Positions 1 to 9,518 of a DNA stretch of 64,000 nucleotides are shown here, piece after piece. Source of the DNA: Pterois miles. Lineage: Eukaryota; Chordata; Actinopteri; Perciformes; Scorpaenidae. The first letter of the stretch is position 1; the number at the start of each line of letters is the position of its first letter. The translations under genes and the position numbers were made by a program. The notes beneath the pieces were generated by a model. The model had not been told where the DNA came from. It saw only the letters and a program-made list of their open reading frames with translations, and made no database searches. The stretch covers positions 12,020,501 to 12,084,500 of the forward strand of contig CAMQGK010000604.1 in assembly GCA_947000775.1 (NCBI GenBank). Direction: 5' to 3'.

Positions 1-43
1 TGGCATCTTGCTATTGATGTTGCCTTATTTAGAGGCATGTTAT

Positions 44-335
44 GAAGAAGAAGATATTCCTTTATTAGTCCCACAGTGGGGAAATTCAATTTTACACTCT
101 GTTGTTCACACAGTACATATACATGTCAATGGAGAGATGTCAGAGTGAGGGGGCTGCTCCTGACAAGCGCCCAGAGCAGTTGGGGGTTCGGTGCCTTGCT
201 CAGGGGCACCTCGGCAGTGCCCAAGAGGTAAACTGGCACCTCTCCAGCAACCAGTTGGTCTTGGTCCATGGGGGACTTGAACCGGCGTCCTCCGCGTCCT
301 AACCCAAGTCCTTACGGACTGAGCTACTGCCGCCC
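44..335 (-). mobile_element. tRNA-derived SINE (family SINE-A), copy 1
   Basis: Reverse-strand copy of a SINE seen five more times in the window. Read on the minus strand it begins with a tRNA-like head (GGGCGGCAGTAGCTCAGT, with an A-box-like TAGCTCAGT), then a B-box-like stretch degraded here to GGTTCAAGTCCCC, a GC-rich middle, and a 3' tail with GGGACTAATAAAGG followed by short CTT repeats. The box arrangement implies RNA polymerase III transcription. The tail is of the kind shared with a partner LINE, but that LINE is not identified here. No clear target-site duplication is visible. Confidence 0.85.
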
Positions 336-715
336 ATATACTATTATACTATTCATTTTGAATTGCTGTATTGAGTCAGCTTTAGTATTCATTTTGATTG
401 AGAGTCTGCTTATGTGCCTATTTGAGACTCAGCCTTATTTTATTTCAGAATTTTATTTATTTTATTTAACTGTATTTGTATTGCATTTTTGAGAAATGCA
501 CCTGGCCTAATTGGTTTGCTGATGTGCTTGACCTTTTTTCTTTTGAATTTCATTCATAAAGCACACTTAACCAATAAAAATGTGGATTTCAAATCTTCTC
601 TTCTTGGTGTATTCTATTGATTAGTCATGCACTACAATTTTGTAATGTCCTAGAATTCAAATTCTTTATTTGGGGGCCTTCAGCAGGTATGAGATTAAAA
701 TGCGATTAATTAGAT

Positions 716-744
716 TAATTAATTACAAATCCTGTAATTAATTA
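716..744. repeat. AT-rich inverted repeat
   Basis: TAATTAATTACA at 716-727 and TGTAATTAATTA at 733-744 are perfect 12-bp reverse complements around a 5-nt loop. ATTAAT-rich sequence surrounds both arms. It may be the end of a degraded AT-rich MITE. Apart from this, 341-1180 contains no recognisable gene. Confidence 0.6.
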
Positions 745-1179
745 GATTAATTTTCTTAATCGCCTGACAGCACTAATTATTACTGCTGTAGTTTGTCGGG
801 GGCAGTGATGGCAGAGGGCTCGGAGAACTTACTGTGCCGTACTTTTTTACCGATCAGAGTTCTGTACCTGTGGCAGGATGGGAGTACAGTAAGGCATGAG
901 CTTAGGGGGTGGCTGGGATTATGTGCTATGGTGAGTTCTGTATTTCCTCAACTACAGCCTCAAATGTCTTAGCAAAGCCTTTGTTGTTTTCCTCAAGCTT
1001 CGATCATCATTTAACAAAGACAAAGGTACATTAGCACGTCCATGAGCAGGGCTGGTTGGGTCATCTGGCATACAGGGCATTTTCCCAGTGGGCCTTTAGG
1101 GCCAGTCGCCAATATATGTCGTTTTTTTTCTTTGTTTCTTTGGCCTATAAGACTGGTATCGGCTTTACGCTGGGCTGGC

Positions 1180-1655
1180 CTGGCCCACAATTGTGTCTTT
1201 AAACACCGACCCTTTAGGGTCTGTGCTGGTGGAGGAAAGCAGGCTATGCTCCATAGACCATGCACCCATGGGTCCTAGGGCATTCAACTGCACTGCTCCC
1301 AGGCTCTGGAACTCCCTCCCTCCACACATCCAAAAGTCTGACAGTTTTACAACATATAAATCCCTCATGAACAATACCCCAAGATTCACCTATTCAAACT
1401 GTCCTATTCAGTGTAGTGTCCGTCATTCTGTGTCCTTCCCTCAACACTGTTACTGTTTTATTCCCTCTTCTACATCTTTGCCTAAATGTCTCTCGTTATT
1501 GTCACTCTTCTGGTATTTTCTTCATTTTCTTCATGTCTGGCTGTTTTTATCTGTTTAAGGATTATTTTATTTTTGTAAGGTGTCCTAGACCCCACCATAT
1601 AAAATGTATTCTTATTGTTATTGTAATAAAAATAATTATTATCATTGCTAACATT
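1180..1655 (+). pseudogene. 3' end of a non-LTR retrotransposon (L2/Rex1-like ORF2 tail)
   Basis: A short open frame carries APRLWNSLPPHI (about 1286-1330), followed by a Ser/Phe/Lys-rich stretch. This matches the extreme C-terminus of reverse transcriptases of L2/Rex1-type fish LINEs, where an AP-LWNSLP-I motif precedes FK-LKTHLF. It is followed by a T-rich 3' UTR containing AAGGTGTCCTAGAC and ending in an ATTATT-type tail near 1655, as in that group. Everything upstream (endonuclease, catalytic RT) is missing, which is the usual 5' truncation from target-primed reverse transcription. The clade assignment is inference from the motif. Confidence 0.6.
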
Positions 1656-1749
1656 ATTAGATGGAGTGAGAAACGGTCTGGGCCAAAATGCCAGGGATGA
1701 TTTCTTTGCACCAATTCTGGGTAGGGGGGCTCTACTGGGGGTCTTCCTT

Positions 1750-2800
1750 GCAGCCTAGTGTGCCATGCGGCATTCACTTCACTGCACAGCACCCTCATGG
1801 AGGCACCAGTTCTTTCCCTGCCTGATCCCACCCTGCCTTTCATCCTTGTCACCAGCAGTGTCAGCTCAGGTGATGTGCTGGCTCAGGTGATGCCTACAGA
1901 AGAGAAAGTGGTGGCATACCACCTGTGTGATTTGGTGCTACAGAGAGGGTGGAAAATGCAAGTGATGTGTGAGACAGGTGGTGGTTCCGAGGGCCCTGTA
2001 GGAGATAGTGCTCCAAGCAATACACAGAGCTCTAGGATATGGTCAATCTGGGGTCACCAAGACACTCTGCCACCTCCTGCAGGTATTCTACCGGAGCCAA
2101 CACAGGTGGAATGTGGAAGACTAATTTCTGCTGCGATAGGTGCACTGCACATAAAGGCCACACAGACAGATATCATGCTGGGCATGATATCTGTCTGTGG
2201 GGGCTACAACAGTAGCTGGCTACAACAGTTTCCAGCATGAATTGATGTCTTTGTTCCTTTCCCCTGCACAGAGAAAGGTCACCATCACATTTTCACAGCC
2301 ATAGTCTACTTCACAAAGTGGCTCGAGGCATACAGCCTGACGGTCCAGGAGGACCATTGTGGATCCACTGGTGGAGAGAATGTTCAGCACATTTGGGGCA
2401 CTCAAAGTCATTCACCCTCAGCAGGGCAGGAACTTTGAGTCCTGTGGCCATGTTTGTGGCCATGTATGAAGAACTGGGCTCCCACAAGACATGCACCATA
2501 CCACTCCACGCTCAGAGCGATGGGCTACTCAAGAGGTTCAACCATACTCTGGCACAACAGCTGACCTTGGTAAAGTTTGCTCCTGTCCCCCTTGTGCTAA
2601 TGGGGTACTGGTCTGTTGCACAGGACTCCACTTCCTGCTTCCCTGCCCTCCTTATGTTAGGCAGAGACATCTGGACTACAGCAGAGATGATGGGAAAATC
2701 TCCCAACACCCCTGTGAACCTTCTGTGACCCAACTATGCTAGGAGTCTTCTCACAAGTTTGCCAGGGGAGTGCTACAGAATGCAGGGGTAAAAAGGGCAG
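1750..2800 (+). pseudogene. Degraded Ty3/Gypsy pol (RNase H and integrase), lineage D1
   Basis: Pieces of a Gypsy-type pol appear in order but in shifting frames. About 1790-1890 gives an RNase H start (APVLSLPDPTLPFIL). About 2085-2170 gives an integrase zinc-finger region (YRSQHRWNVED). About 2260-2340 gives the first integrase block (FPCTEKGHHH, YFTKWLEAY). About 2500-2700 gives the rest of the core (AMGY or SDGLLKRFNHTLAQQL, DSTSCFPALLMLGR). Stops and frameshifts are frequent, and the second Asp block reads only in fragments. The motif set (FPCTEKG, LLMLGR) differs from the chromodomain elements elsewhere in the window, so this is a separate, older Gypsy lineage. Gag, protease and catalytic RT are absent. 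Confidence 0.7.
2161..2199. repeat. Perfect 18-bp inverted repeat (hairpin)
   Basis: CACAGACAGATATCATGC (2161-2178) and its exact reverse complement (2182-2199) are separated by TGG only. The hairpin lies inside the decayed integrase region and has no counterpart in the other Gypsy copies. Confidence 0.9.
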
Positions 2801-2809
2801 GTGCCTGAA

Positions 2810-4225
2810 GCTGGACAGGGGCAGTTTGATTGTCTTCCCCGCCCTAATTGCATTGTTTGACCCAGGATTTCAGGACCTGTCCGGCATTCCCTCCTACTAC
2901 CTCGACCTAAAGGAGATGTTTAACAAGACGCGCACTACCTCTCTGCCTCCCCATCGGCTGTATGACTACTGCAAAGACCTCCTCCCTGGAACTTCTCCCT
3001 CTCACTCTCAGCTCAGAGAGAGAGGCCATGCAACTGCAACTCTTCCCTTGCAGCCGCAAGGGAATATGTACACAATGATGTACACTAGGGAACACTAGGC
3101 AACACCCCTAATGTACACTATGAGTACTTAGTAATGCCGTTCGACCTCACTAATGCCCCAGCTGTTTTCCAGGCTCCGGTCAATGATGTTTTGCAGGACA
3201 TGCTAAACAGATTTGTTTTTGTGTATCTGGATGACATCCTCATCTCTCCTGATGAGGAGACACACATCATGTGCATCAGGTCCTACAGTGACTCCTGGAC
3301 CACCAGCTTTTCTTCGAGGTTGAGAAGTGGGAGTTTCATGTCCCCACTGTTTCATTCCTCGGCTATCTTGTCTCAGCCAATAATATCCAGATGGACTCTG
3401 CCAAGTCAGTCCTGTGGCCGAGTGGCCCACACCAACTAGCTGGGAGCTGGTGCAGTGCTTCCTGGGGTTTGCCAACATTTACAGGCAGTTTACTAGAAAT
3501 TTCAGTTTGGGCCATTTATTTACATACTTTAACCTCTCCCCATGTTAAGTTTCAATGGTCTCCCTAAGCAAAGCTGGCTTTCCAGAAGTAAAAGGGGAGC
3601 TTCCATCCCCAGTCAAAGTCAAACTCAAAGACTAAATCAGGAACTGGAGACAGGGTTAGGTTGCCTCATCTCCCAGAATGCAGCGTCCTGGAGCAGACGC
3701 CTCATCTGGCCTGCCTCAGAAACTCAGCACGGTATAAGAAGTGACAGACCACCGTAAGGTCTCCGCCCCTTCTTACTGGCTTGGACAATGGGTGTGGCTG
3801 TCCACACGGGACCTTCCTTTGCAGGTGGAATCAGGCAAATTGGCCCTCAGTTTGTGGGCCCTTTTCCAGTCTCCAAGGTAACAACCCAGTGGCAGTGCAC
3901 CTCGAGCTTCCCAGATCCATGGGGAGCTACCCTACATTCCACGTGACCCACCTGAAGCCAGTGAGCCACCATTGGTCCCTGCCTCCAGTCCCCCACCAAC
4001 CCCCTGGCTCATTGAGGGCAGTACTGTGTACTCGGTCAAGTCCCTCCTGGCGGTTCAGTGCTGCGGCCATGGACATCAGTATCTGCTGGACTGGAAGAGC
4101 TATGGTCCAGAGGAACGTTCCTGGGTTTCCACCAGCAACATCACGGACCCTGAACATCACAGGTTTCTATCACTGGCATCCTGACCTGCCTGGGACGTCA
4201 GGTGCTGTCCCTAAGGGCGGGATCC
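2810..4225 (+). pseudogene. Degraded chromodomain Ty3/Gypsy pol, lineage D2
   Basis: Several blocks match the pol of elements A and B but with stops, frameshifts and deletions. About 2875-3000 is the linker and start of RT (SGIPSYYLDLKEMFNKT). 3118-3260 is RT with the catalytic YLDD. About 3290-3480 continues into the connection domain in another frame. The sequence then jumps at about 3600 to the integrase core (RLNQELETGLGCLISQN). About 3770-3900 is the GPY/F-like region, and 4010-4160 is a chromodomain (GSTVYSVKSLLAV, KSYGPEERSWVS). Most of RNase H and the integrase zinc finger and first core block are deleted. It ends in GTSGAVPKGG and a purine tract before the LTR, as in the intact copies. 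It is non-functional. Confidence 0.8.
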
Positions 4226-4690
4226 TGTCACACTTGCCGTGTCTTAGGTCATGTTTTCATTTTCATTCATTCATGTTGTGTGCTTCCTGTTTTATTTTCT
4301 CATTCACCTCTTCTCTCATTTCAGACAACCTCATTTCCTGCCCCTGTGTGTTTTACCTGTTTTTGTGATTAACAGCCCTGACCTGATTCCCTCACCTCTG
4401 TCTGATTGTCTGCCCTGCCCTGATTGCCTTCACCTGCGTCATTATCCTCCCCCTTCTTAGAGTATTTCATGTGTGTCTTCGTTCTGTGCCAGTTTGTCTT
4501 TCTTCCCCCTTGACAAGCATTCCAGCGATCTTTCCTGATTGATGTCATTCCGGTTTGTTGAATCTTGGATTTTGGACTTTGATTGTGCTTTGCCTGCCCC
4601 TCTGGATTTGTTTACCTGTTTGACTGCCTACCTGTGTACCAAAACTATTTTGTCCAGTAAAGACTTTTTGCCTTTTACTCCATGTTACAA
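4226..4690 (+). mobile_element. Gypsy LTR of remnant D2 (first of two abutting LTRs)
   Basis: It begins TGTCACACTTGCC directly after the D2 polypurine tract. It has the same colinear layout as the A and B LTRs: a CTTCCTGTTTTATTTT block, a CTGCCCTGATTG block, GTGCCAGTTTGTCTTTC at the presumed transcript start, and a TAAAGACTTTTTGCC block. The canonical AATAAA is degraded to AGTAAA. Its 3' boundary, near GTTACA, is judged by comparison only. Confidence 0.65.
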
Positions 4691-5247
4691 CCATCAGATC
4701 TTAGGTCATGTCATGTTGCATTTTCTTGTGTTCCTGTGCACTTCCTGTTTTATTTTGGTGTTCTAACATCCCCTCTCATTTCAGAGCACTTCACTTCCTG
4801 CCCTCGTGTTTCCCGCTCCCTGGGTGACTGACAGTTCAGTGACCTACTTTCTGTCTTCACACACTGGTGTCTGATCGCCCTGCTGTCCCTCATCAACCAC
4901 TCCCTTCACCAGTATTTAATGTGTGACTCCCCTTCCTTCTGTGCCAGTTCATCTTTGTCCGTGGTGTCAAGTGTTCCAGCAGTATTCCTAGTGTTAGATC
5001 CGACGTGTTTTGAATATCTGCCTGTTTTTTGACTTTGCTCTGCCTAGCCCTCTGGACCTGTTAGCTTGCCTTTGCCTTTTTGTGTACCGACCCAGTTTTT
5101 GCATTACAGACGCTGATTTTTTAGGTACCTGCTTGTGAGTTGTGCATTTGAGTCCAAACCTGTCTGACCCCAGTCGTGACGCTCCTTCTGCCTTTCTAGC
5201 CGTGCATTTGAATCCTGACTTCTCTGGTGTCTCAGTCATTACAACAA
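4691..5247 (+). mobile_element. Second Gypsy LTR, joined to the first
   Basis: The internal blocks repeat in the same order: CTTAGGTCATG, CTTCCTGTTTTATTTTGG, CACCAGTATTTAATGTG (TATA region), GTGCCAGTTCATCTTTG, and GCATTACAGACGCTG in the polyadenylation region. The first few bases of the LTR (TGTCA) are missing at the join. It differs from the first LTR by many substitutions, so the pair is not a recent LTR duplication. Either a solo LTR inserted at the end of D2 or two elements recombined. Confidence 0.6.
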
Positions 5248-5497
5248 CTCTGGCTCATGTACGGGGTGTATGATAATGCAATTTTACAAACTTGTACCTG
5301 AATCTTTTTACATTTGATCAAAGTCAGCACTATGGTTGTTGAATTTTATTCATGTCAAATTGCTTGTCCTTGCTCTGCGTGTGTAAAATGTTCATAGTCA
5401 ACATTGCTGGGCTGTGTCTTATTGCTTTGGGTTACTTTGTGTTGCTTGCATGGCTACATGTATGGAATGGTGGATATTTTTGGAAACTAGGTCAGAG

Positions 5498-5640
5498 GGA
5501 GGTGCTCAAACGTGAAGGCGGGAAGCATGCAGGCAGGAAGTGAAGTGTTCTGAAACGAGAGGGGATTTTAGAATACAAAATAAAACAGGAAGTGCAAACA
5601 TAAAACATGCAGCACAAAACCAAGCAGTCTAAGATCTGGT
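5498..5640 (-). mobile_element. Gypsy LTR fragment (U3 part)
   Basis: Read on the minus strand it contains GCACTTCCTGTTTTATTTTG, TTCTAAAATCCCCTCTCGTT and GCTTCCCGCCTTCACG. These match, in order, the first third of the solo LTR at 18,457-18,905. The promoter and U5 parts are absent. 5248-5497 upstream holds nothing I can assign. Confidence 0.6.
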
Positions 5641-5825
5641 ATCCTTGACATGTATGTTGTCTCCTAATGAATGTTGTGCCCCCAAATTGTCAAAAAAAAG
5701 TACCGGTATACTAATGCTGCTGAATGTGTTCTCACTTTCGCCACTTTCAATTGTAAATAGTCCTGCCTTTGACTGAAAAAGGTTTTCTAGTGCATTTTTA
5801 TTCATTTTGGAGGTATTTATTAATG

Positions 5826-6167
5826 GGCTGCACGGTGGTGCAGTGGTTAGCGCTGTCGCCTCACAGCAAGAGGGTTGCAGGTTCGAATCCGGGCTTGGGA
5901 CTCTTCTGTGTGGAGTTTGCATGTTCTCCCCGTGTAAGCGTGGGTTTTCTCCGGGTACTCCGGCTTCCTCCCACCGTCCAAAGACATGCTGTTTAGGTTA
6001 ATTGATGACTCTAAATTGCCCGTAGGTGTGGATGTGAGCGTGAATGGTTGTCTGTCTCTATGTTGTCTGTCTCTATGTGCCCTGCGATGGACTGGCAACC
6101 TGTCCAGGGTGTAGCTGGGATTGCGACCCCTAACGGGATAAGCGGTTGACGATGGATGGATGGATGG
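5826..6167 (+). mobile_element. tRNA-derived SINE (family SINE-B) with GATG tail, copy 1
   Basis: It starts GGCTGCACGGTGGTGCAGTG, has an A-box-like GTGGTTAGCGCTGTCGCC and a B box GGTTCGAATCC, then a body with CATGTTCTCCCCGTG, TTTTCTCCGGGTACTCCGG and CCCTGCGATGGACTGGC, and ends in GGATAAGCGGTTGACGATGG with four GATG units. A 12-bp target-site duplication, TATTTATTAATG, flanks it exactly (5814-5825 and 6168-6179). The GATG tail is typical of RTE/Rex3-type LINE partners (inference). Compared with the copy at 59,751 it lacks a segment before the final GCGACCCC. Confidence 0.9.
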
Positions 6168-6179
6168 TATTTATTAATG

Positions 6180-7701
6180 CACTGTAGGTGTATAGAAAAA
6201 CTATACTGCTTTATTTTATTTTTTTCTATTATTTTGTTTGTTATTTTGATGAGGGACTTTAAGTTGCGTCTGACTTTTGCGTCCATTCTGTAAAAATACA
6301 GATTTTCATTCCTTCTGTTTATTTTTATCTGACAGCTAACATTAACATTTTATAAAGTAACAAAGCATTTTTAAAATGAGAAGCACTGCTTTCAGATGCG
6401 CTATCTGACATTAAAATGAATTCAGATTTATAAGTGGGACCAGCTGCAGCTTTAAAATACTATTTACACATTATCACCTCATTCTTAATCTGGCCACTTT
6501 TACAATGGAAACTGTATATTTTACTGCTTAACTCTACTTTTGTCTAAGTAGAGTTTGACTGCAACACTTTCCATTCTTGCTTTGCTTGCACTTAAGTAAA
6601 GGATCTCAAGCCTTTTTTTGCCATTATACTGTTACTGTATTATGAAAAATTGCAGGGGTGGTGATATCTAACAGCAAAGGCTTTGAATCCATTTTTTTTT
6701 ATCACAGACATATCTGAATCAGTGTTTAAAAGTGAGCTATCCAGTTGTATCCAGTGTGTGTGAGTGTTGTGTGGTAAATTAATGGTTGATGAAGTCCCGG
6801 TAATAACAACATCATTATGTGAATATGATTTTAGTAGTGGCTCCATATTTTATGCTTTTTCGAAAAGAGTTGGAGAGGCATTCCCAGATTAGTTCTGCCG
6901 ATGCGACTGCCTGCTGTCTGCTGGGAAGCAGACAGTAGCTAACTGACTGCCTGTTTGACTGGCTGCCCTATTATTGTCCTTAAGCAACGAGGAAGATCAA
7001 TGGACCAGGACTTAGTAACAAAAGGCCTGGAGCCAACACTCTGTGTGTGTATGTGTATAGCTGTCACGGCCCAGTGATGTAAGTGTCTCTGGGCCCTGGA
7101 TGGGTCTCTGCACCACACAGGGATAGAAAGAGAGAAAAAGCTGTCACTTAAGAAGGTTCTTTCAAAACCTGCCTCACTTTAGAATAAACAGGCCCTGGAA
7201 GTCACAGTCCATATAGTCCTCCGAGCAGTCAAATGGTAGCTGCTCAGCTTCTGCATCAAAAGATTTGAAATGGTTTCTTAAACTCTCCCCCTCCCACTCC
7301 AAAATCATCCTCTCTACCGCCCAGCCCTTCCTTTTCTCAACTACATTCCTGTTTTCCAATTGTGTTGTCTTTGTGCCACAGTGAGGCTTTGTTAGGGCCA
7401 TGGATGGCTTTTGAGATCGGCGATGCAGTTTCAAAGTGTTTATTGATGTGCAGTCTCCACGTGATGTTGGAGCTTGTTGTCTGAGGCAAAAACCTGTTGG
7501 TGTTCCGGTGTAGTCAAAGTAAGGCTCGCATCTTGATCCATGCCAGCAGGTCATGCCAGGCCTTTGAAAGCAACAAGGCAAACCAATCTTTTGGATGTTG
7601 GCCCATCCATCAACCACACCTTAAGACTGTATCAGCCAAGCATGCAGCTCTGTCACTCACCAAGTAAGCTGTTGCCCTGCTGTAAATCAGTTGGTTAGAG
7701 A
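6180..7701. other. Gene-free interval
   Basis: I see no recognisable gene or repeat boundary. 6530-6600 contains TCTAAGTAGAGTTTGAC and CACTTAAGTAAAGGATCT, phrases that recur in fish interspersed repeats, but no element can be delimited. A 147-codon minus-strand frame at 7174-7617 has no recognisable domain. Confidence 0.4.
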
Positions 7702-7976
7702 AGTGGTTCCCAACCTGGGGGACTGGACCCCTACAAGAGGTCTCGAGATGAACATGGGATTGCAATACGATCACACAGGCAGGAAATTTAAAAACAAATC
7801 TAAACAAAACTGTGTTTGTTTTTTGGACTTTTCTTGTGAAATAATGTAGTTTTAATCCTTCAGGTCTTTAAAGATGATTCAAGTAAAACAGTTGATCCAA
7901 CAGGTCACAACCTATACACAAACTATGAGGGGTCACATATGAAGGAATTACAAACAAAAAAGGTCGGGAACCACTG
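7702..7976. mobile_element. hAT-like MITE
   Basis: The ends form an imperfect terminal inverted repeat: AGTGGTTCCCAACCTGGGG at the left and GGTCGGGAACCACTG at the right. The ends and the internal GGACCCCTACAAGAGGTCTCG and GAGGGGTCACATATGAAGG are characteristic of short non-autonomous hAT elements of vertebrates. There is no coding capacity. An 8-bp target-site duplication is not evident, so the exact limits are uncertain. Confidence 0.65.
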
Positions 7977-8601
7977 AGCTACTGTATAGCCTATATTTTT
8001 GCATTTTTTTAATGAAAAAGAAATGTAAGCTTCAGGCCTCTGGGTAGCAATCAGCTGTTAGTGAGTTAAGCATCTGTGCCTTTACAACAGTTAACATTTG
8101 GGTGGACACATTCGGCTGCATGCAGCAACATTCTCTTAAAGTTCTCTTATATTTTCTGCAAATAAATAAGAAATAAAAGAAGTCAGCTGTAGATGCACCA
8201 AATGTTTTAAACCATCCAAATCTGCTCTTACCCAGGTTTGCTCAATGATGAATCCCGCTTGATCATAACATCCATTAAGGACATGTATCAGCATTAAGGA
8301 TGTGCATTCCAAGCAAAAATACTTATTCAAAGTCACTGGGAATCAGCTGATTATTATTCAAGCAGCTCCATGGGGAGAGAGCTGTAGCATCGGCCCATCT
8401 AATGCTGTGGATTAGGAGTTTAATTCAACTATATTGATGGAACAGTTGAAGAGGCTGTTGGAAAGACAAACCATGATGGTGGGTGAGTTTTATTTTGTTT
8501 CTGTCAGGTTTGAATGATGATATATTCTGCTGTTCGAACCGCTGATCAAAATGCTGAAACTACAAGGGGCACTGCCCTGCCTATGCGTACACTCACATGC
8601 A

Positions 8602-8644
8602 TACACACACACAGACACACACACACACGCACACAGACAAACAC
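8602..8644. repeat. (CA)n microsatellite
   Basis: About 40 bp of CA/AC repeats with a few G interruptions. The flanking 7977-8600 contains no assignable gene. Confidence 0.9.
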
Positions 8645-8744
8645 TTGCGCTGAAAGAAAGGAACCAAAGTGAACGACTCATTTTACTGGGAGTTTTTTGT
8701 GATTCAACAACTATTCTAAAAATTGAAAATATATTCCATCCTAA

Positions 8745-8971
8745 TTAGCCTAGGTGGCACCTTCTAAACACAATATGGGCAGGTGTTAGCATAAGTAATG
8801 CCCCCTAAACACTATATAAGGACTCTATTAGCAAATGTAGTCCCTTAAACAATATATAATGACATAACATAGGTAACGCTGCATGCACACTATATAACAA
8901 CAGGTGTTAGCATAGGTAACGCACCGTAAACACTATATAAGGGCAGGTGTTAGCATAGGTAACGCACACTA
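8745..8971. repeat. Minisatellite (about 43-bp unit), left part
   Basis: Irregular tandem copies of a unit containing CTAAACACTATATAAGG, CAGGTGTTAGCATAGGTAA and a GCACC or GCCCC link. At least five diverged units are visible. The array resumes at 14,555, so element A inserted into it. Confidence 0.85.
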
Positions 8972-9501
8972 TGTCAGGAAGTATAAATGTTAATCTTATA
9001 GTTTCCGGTTGCATGCTTTTATTTTGGCGCACTTCCTGTTTTGTTTGCAGTCTAACCTCTCCTCTCGTTGCAGTTCACTTCACTCCCTGCCCTGCTTGTC
9101 TCCTGCCTTCACGTTAGAGCACCTCCTCCCGTCATGATTATCATCACTAGTCACCTGCGTCTGATCGTCATCCCCTGCCCTGATTGTGTTCACCTGTGTA
9201 TAGTTATCCACCTCCCTCACCAGTATATAATGTGTCCTCCCTTTTCCTCCTGTGCCAGTTCGTCTTTAACTGTTTAGTAGAGCGTACCAGCGATTTCTTG
9301 TGTTTTCGATTCCTAGTGTTTTGACCATAGCTCGTATTTTTTGACTTTGCCTCTTGCCCGCCGATTTAACTCTGTTTGCCTCGCTGACTGCCTTTTTCGT
9401 GTAACGACCTCCTGTTTGTAATAAAGACCTTGATTTTTGCCTGACACCCTGCCTCTGAATCTGCGTTTGAGTTCCACCTGAGTCCGAGTTCAGCCCTGAT
9501 A
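8972..9501 (+). repeat. 5' LTR of element A
   Basis: 530 bp, from TGTCAGGAAG to GCCCTGATA. It holds the TATA box and presumed start site described separately, and an AATAAA polyadenylation signal at 9420-9425. R therefore runs from about 9254 to a little past 9440, and U5 is short. Confidence 0.95.
9224..9263 (+). promoter_or_regulatory. Core promoter and predicted transcript start of element A
   Basis: TATATAA lies at 9224-9230. GCCAGTTCGT at 9254-9263 lies 30 nt downstream, the expected distance for an RNA polymerase II start. This 10-mer is complementary at 9 of 10 positions to ACGACCTGGC at 9504-9513 just inside the element. Element B has the same spacing and a perfect match, which supports 9254 as the 5' end of the RNA. 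Confidence 0.65.
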
Positions 9502-9515
9502 GTACGACCTGGCCA
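9502..9515 (+). promoter_or_regulatory. Self-priming primer-binding site, element A
   Basis: The sequence immediately after the 5' LTR is GTACGACCTGGCCA. Its core ACGACCTGGC pairs with the predicted 5' end of the same RNA (one mismatch). In Tf1 of fission yeast and the vertebrate sushi group, the first nucleotides of the mRNA are cleaved off and used as primer instead of a tRNA. The arrangement here fits that mechanism. The TGG inside it could alternatively suggest a tRNA primer, but not at the LTR edge. Confidence 0.7.
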
Positions 9516-9518
9516 ACT

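Noticed and set aside
4226..5247. The two abutting LTRs as a recent tandem LTR pair
   Set aside because: They differ at many positions and the second lacks its TGTCA start, so they are not sister LTRs of one insertion.
7174..7617. 147-codon minus-strand open frame
   Set aside because: No recognisable domain, low-complexity features or start context; one such frame by chance in 64 kb of six frames is not surprising. A homolog in other fish would change this.
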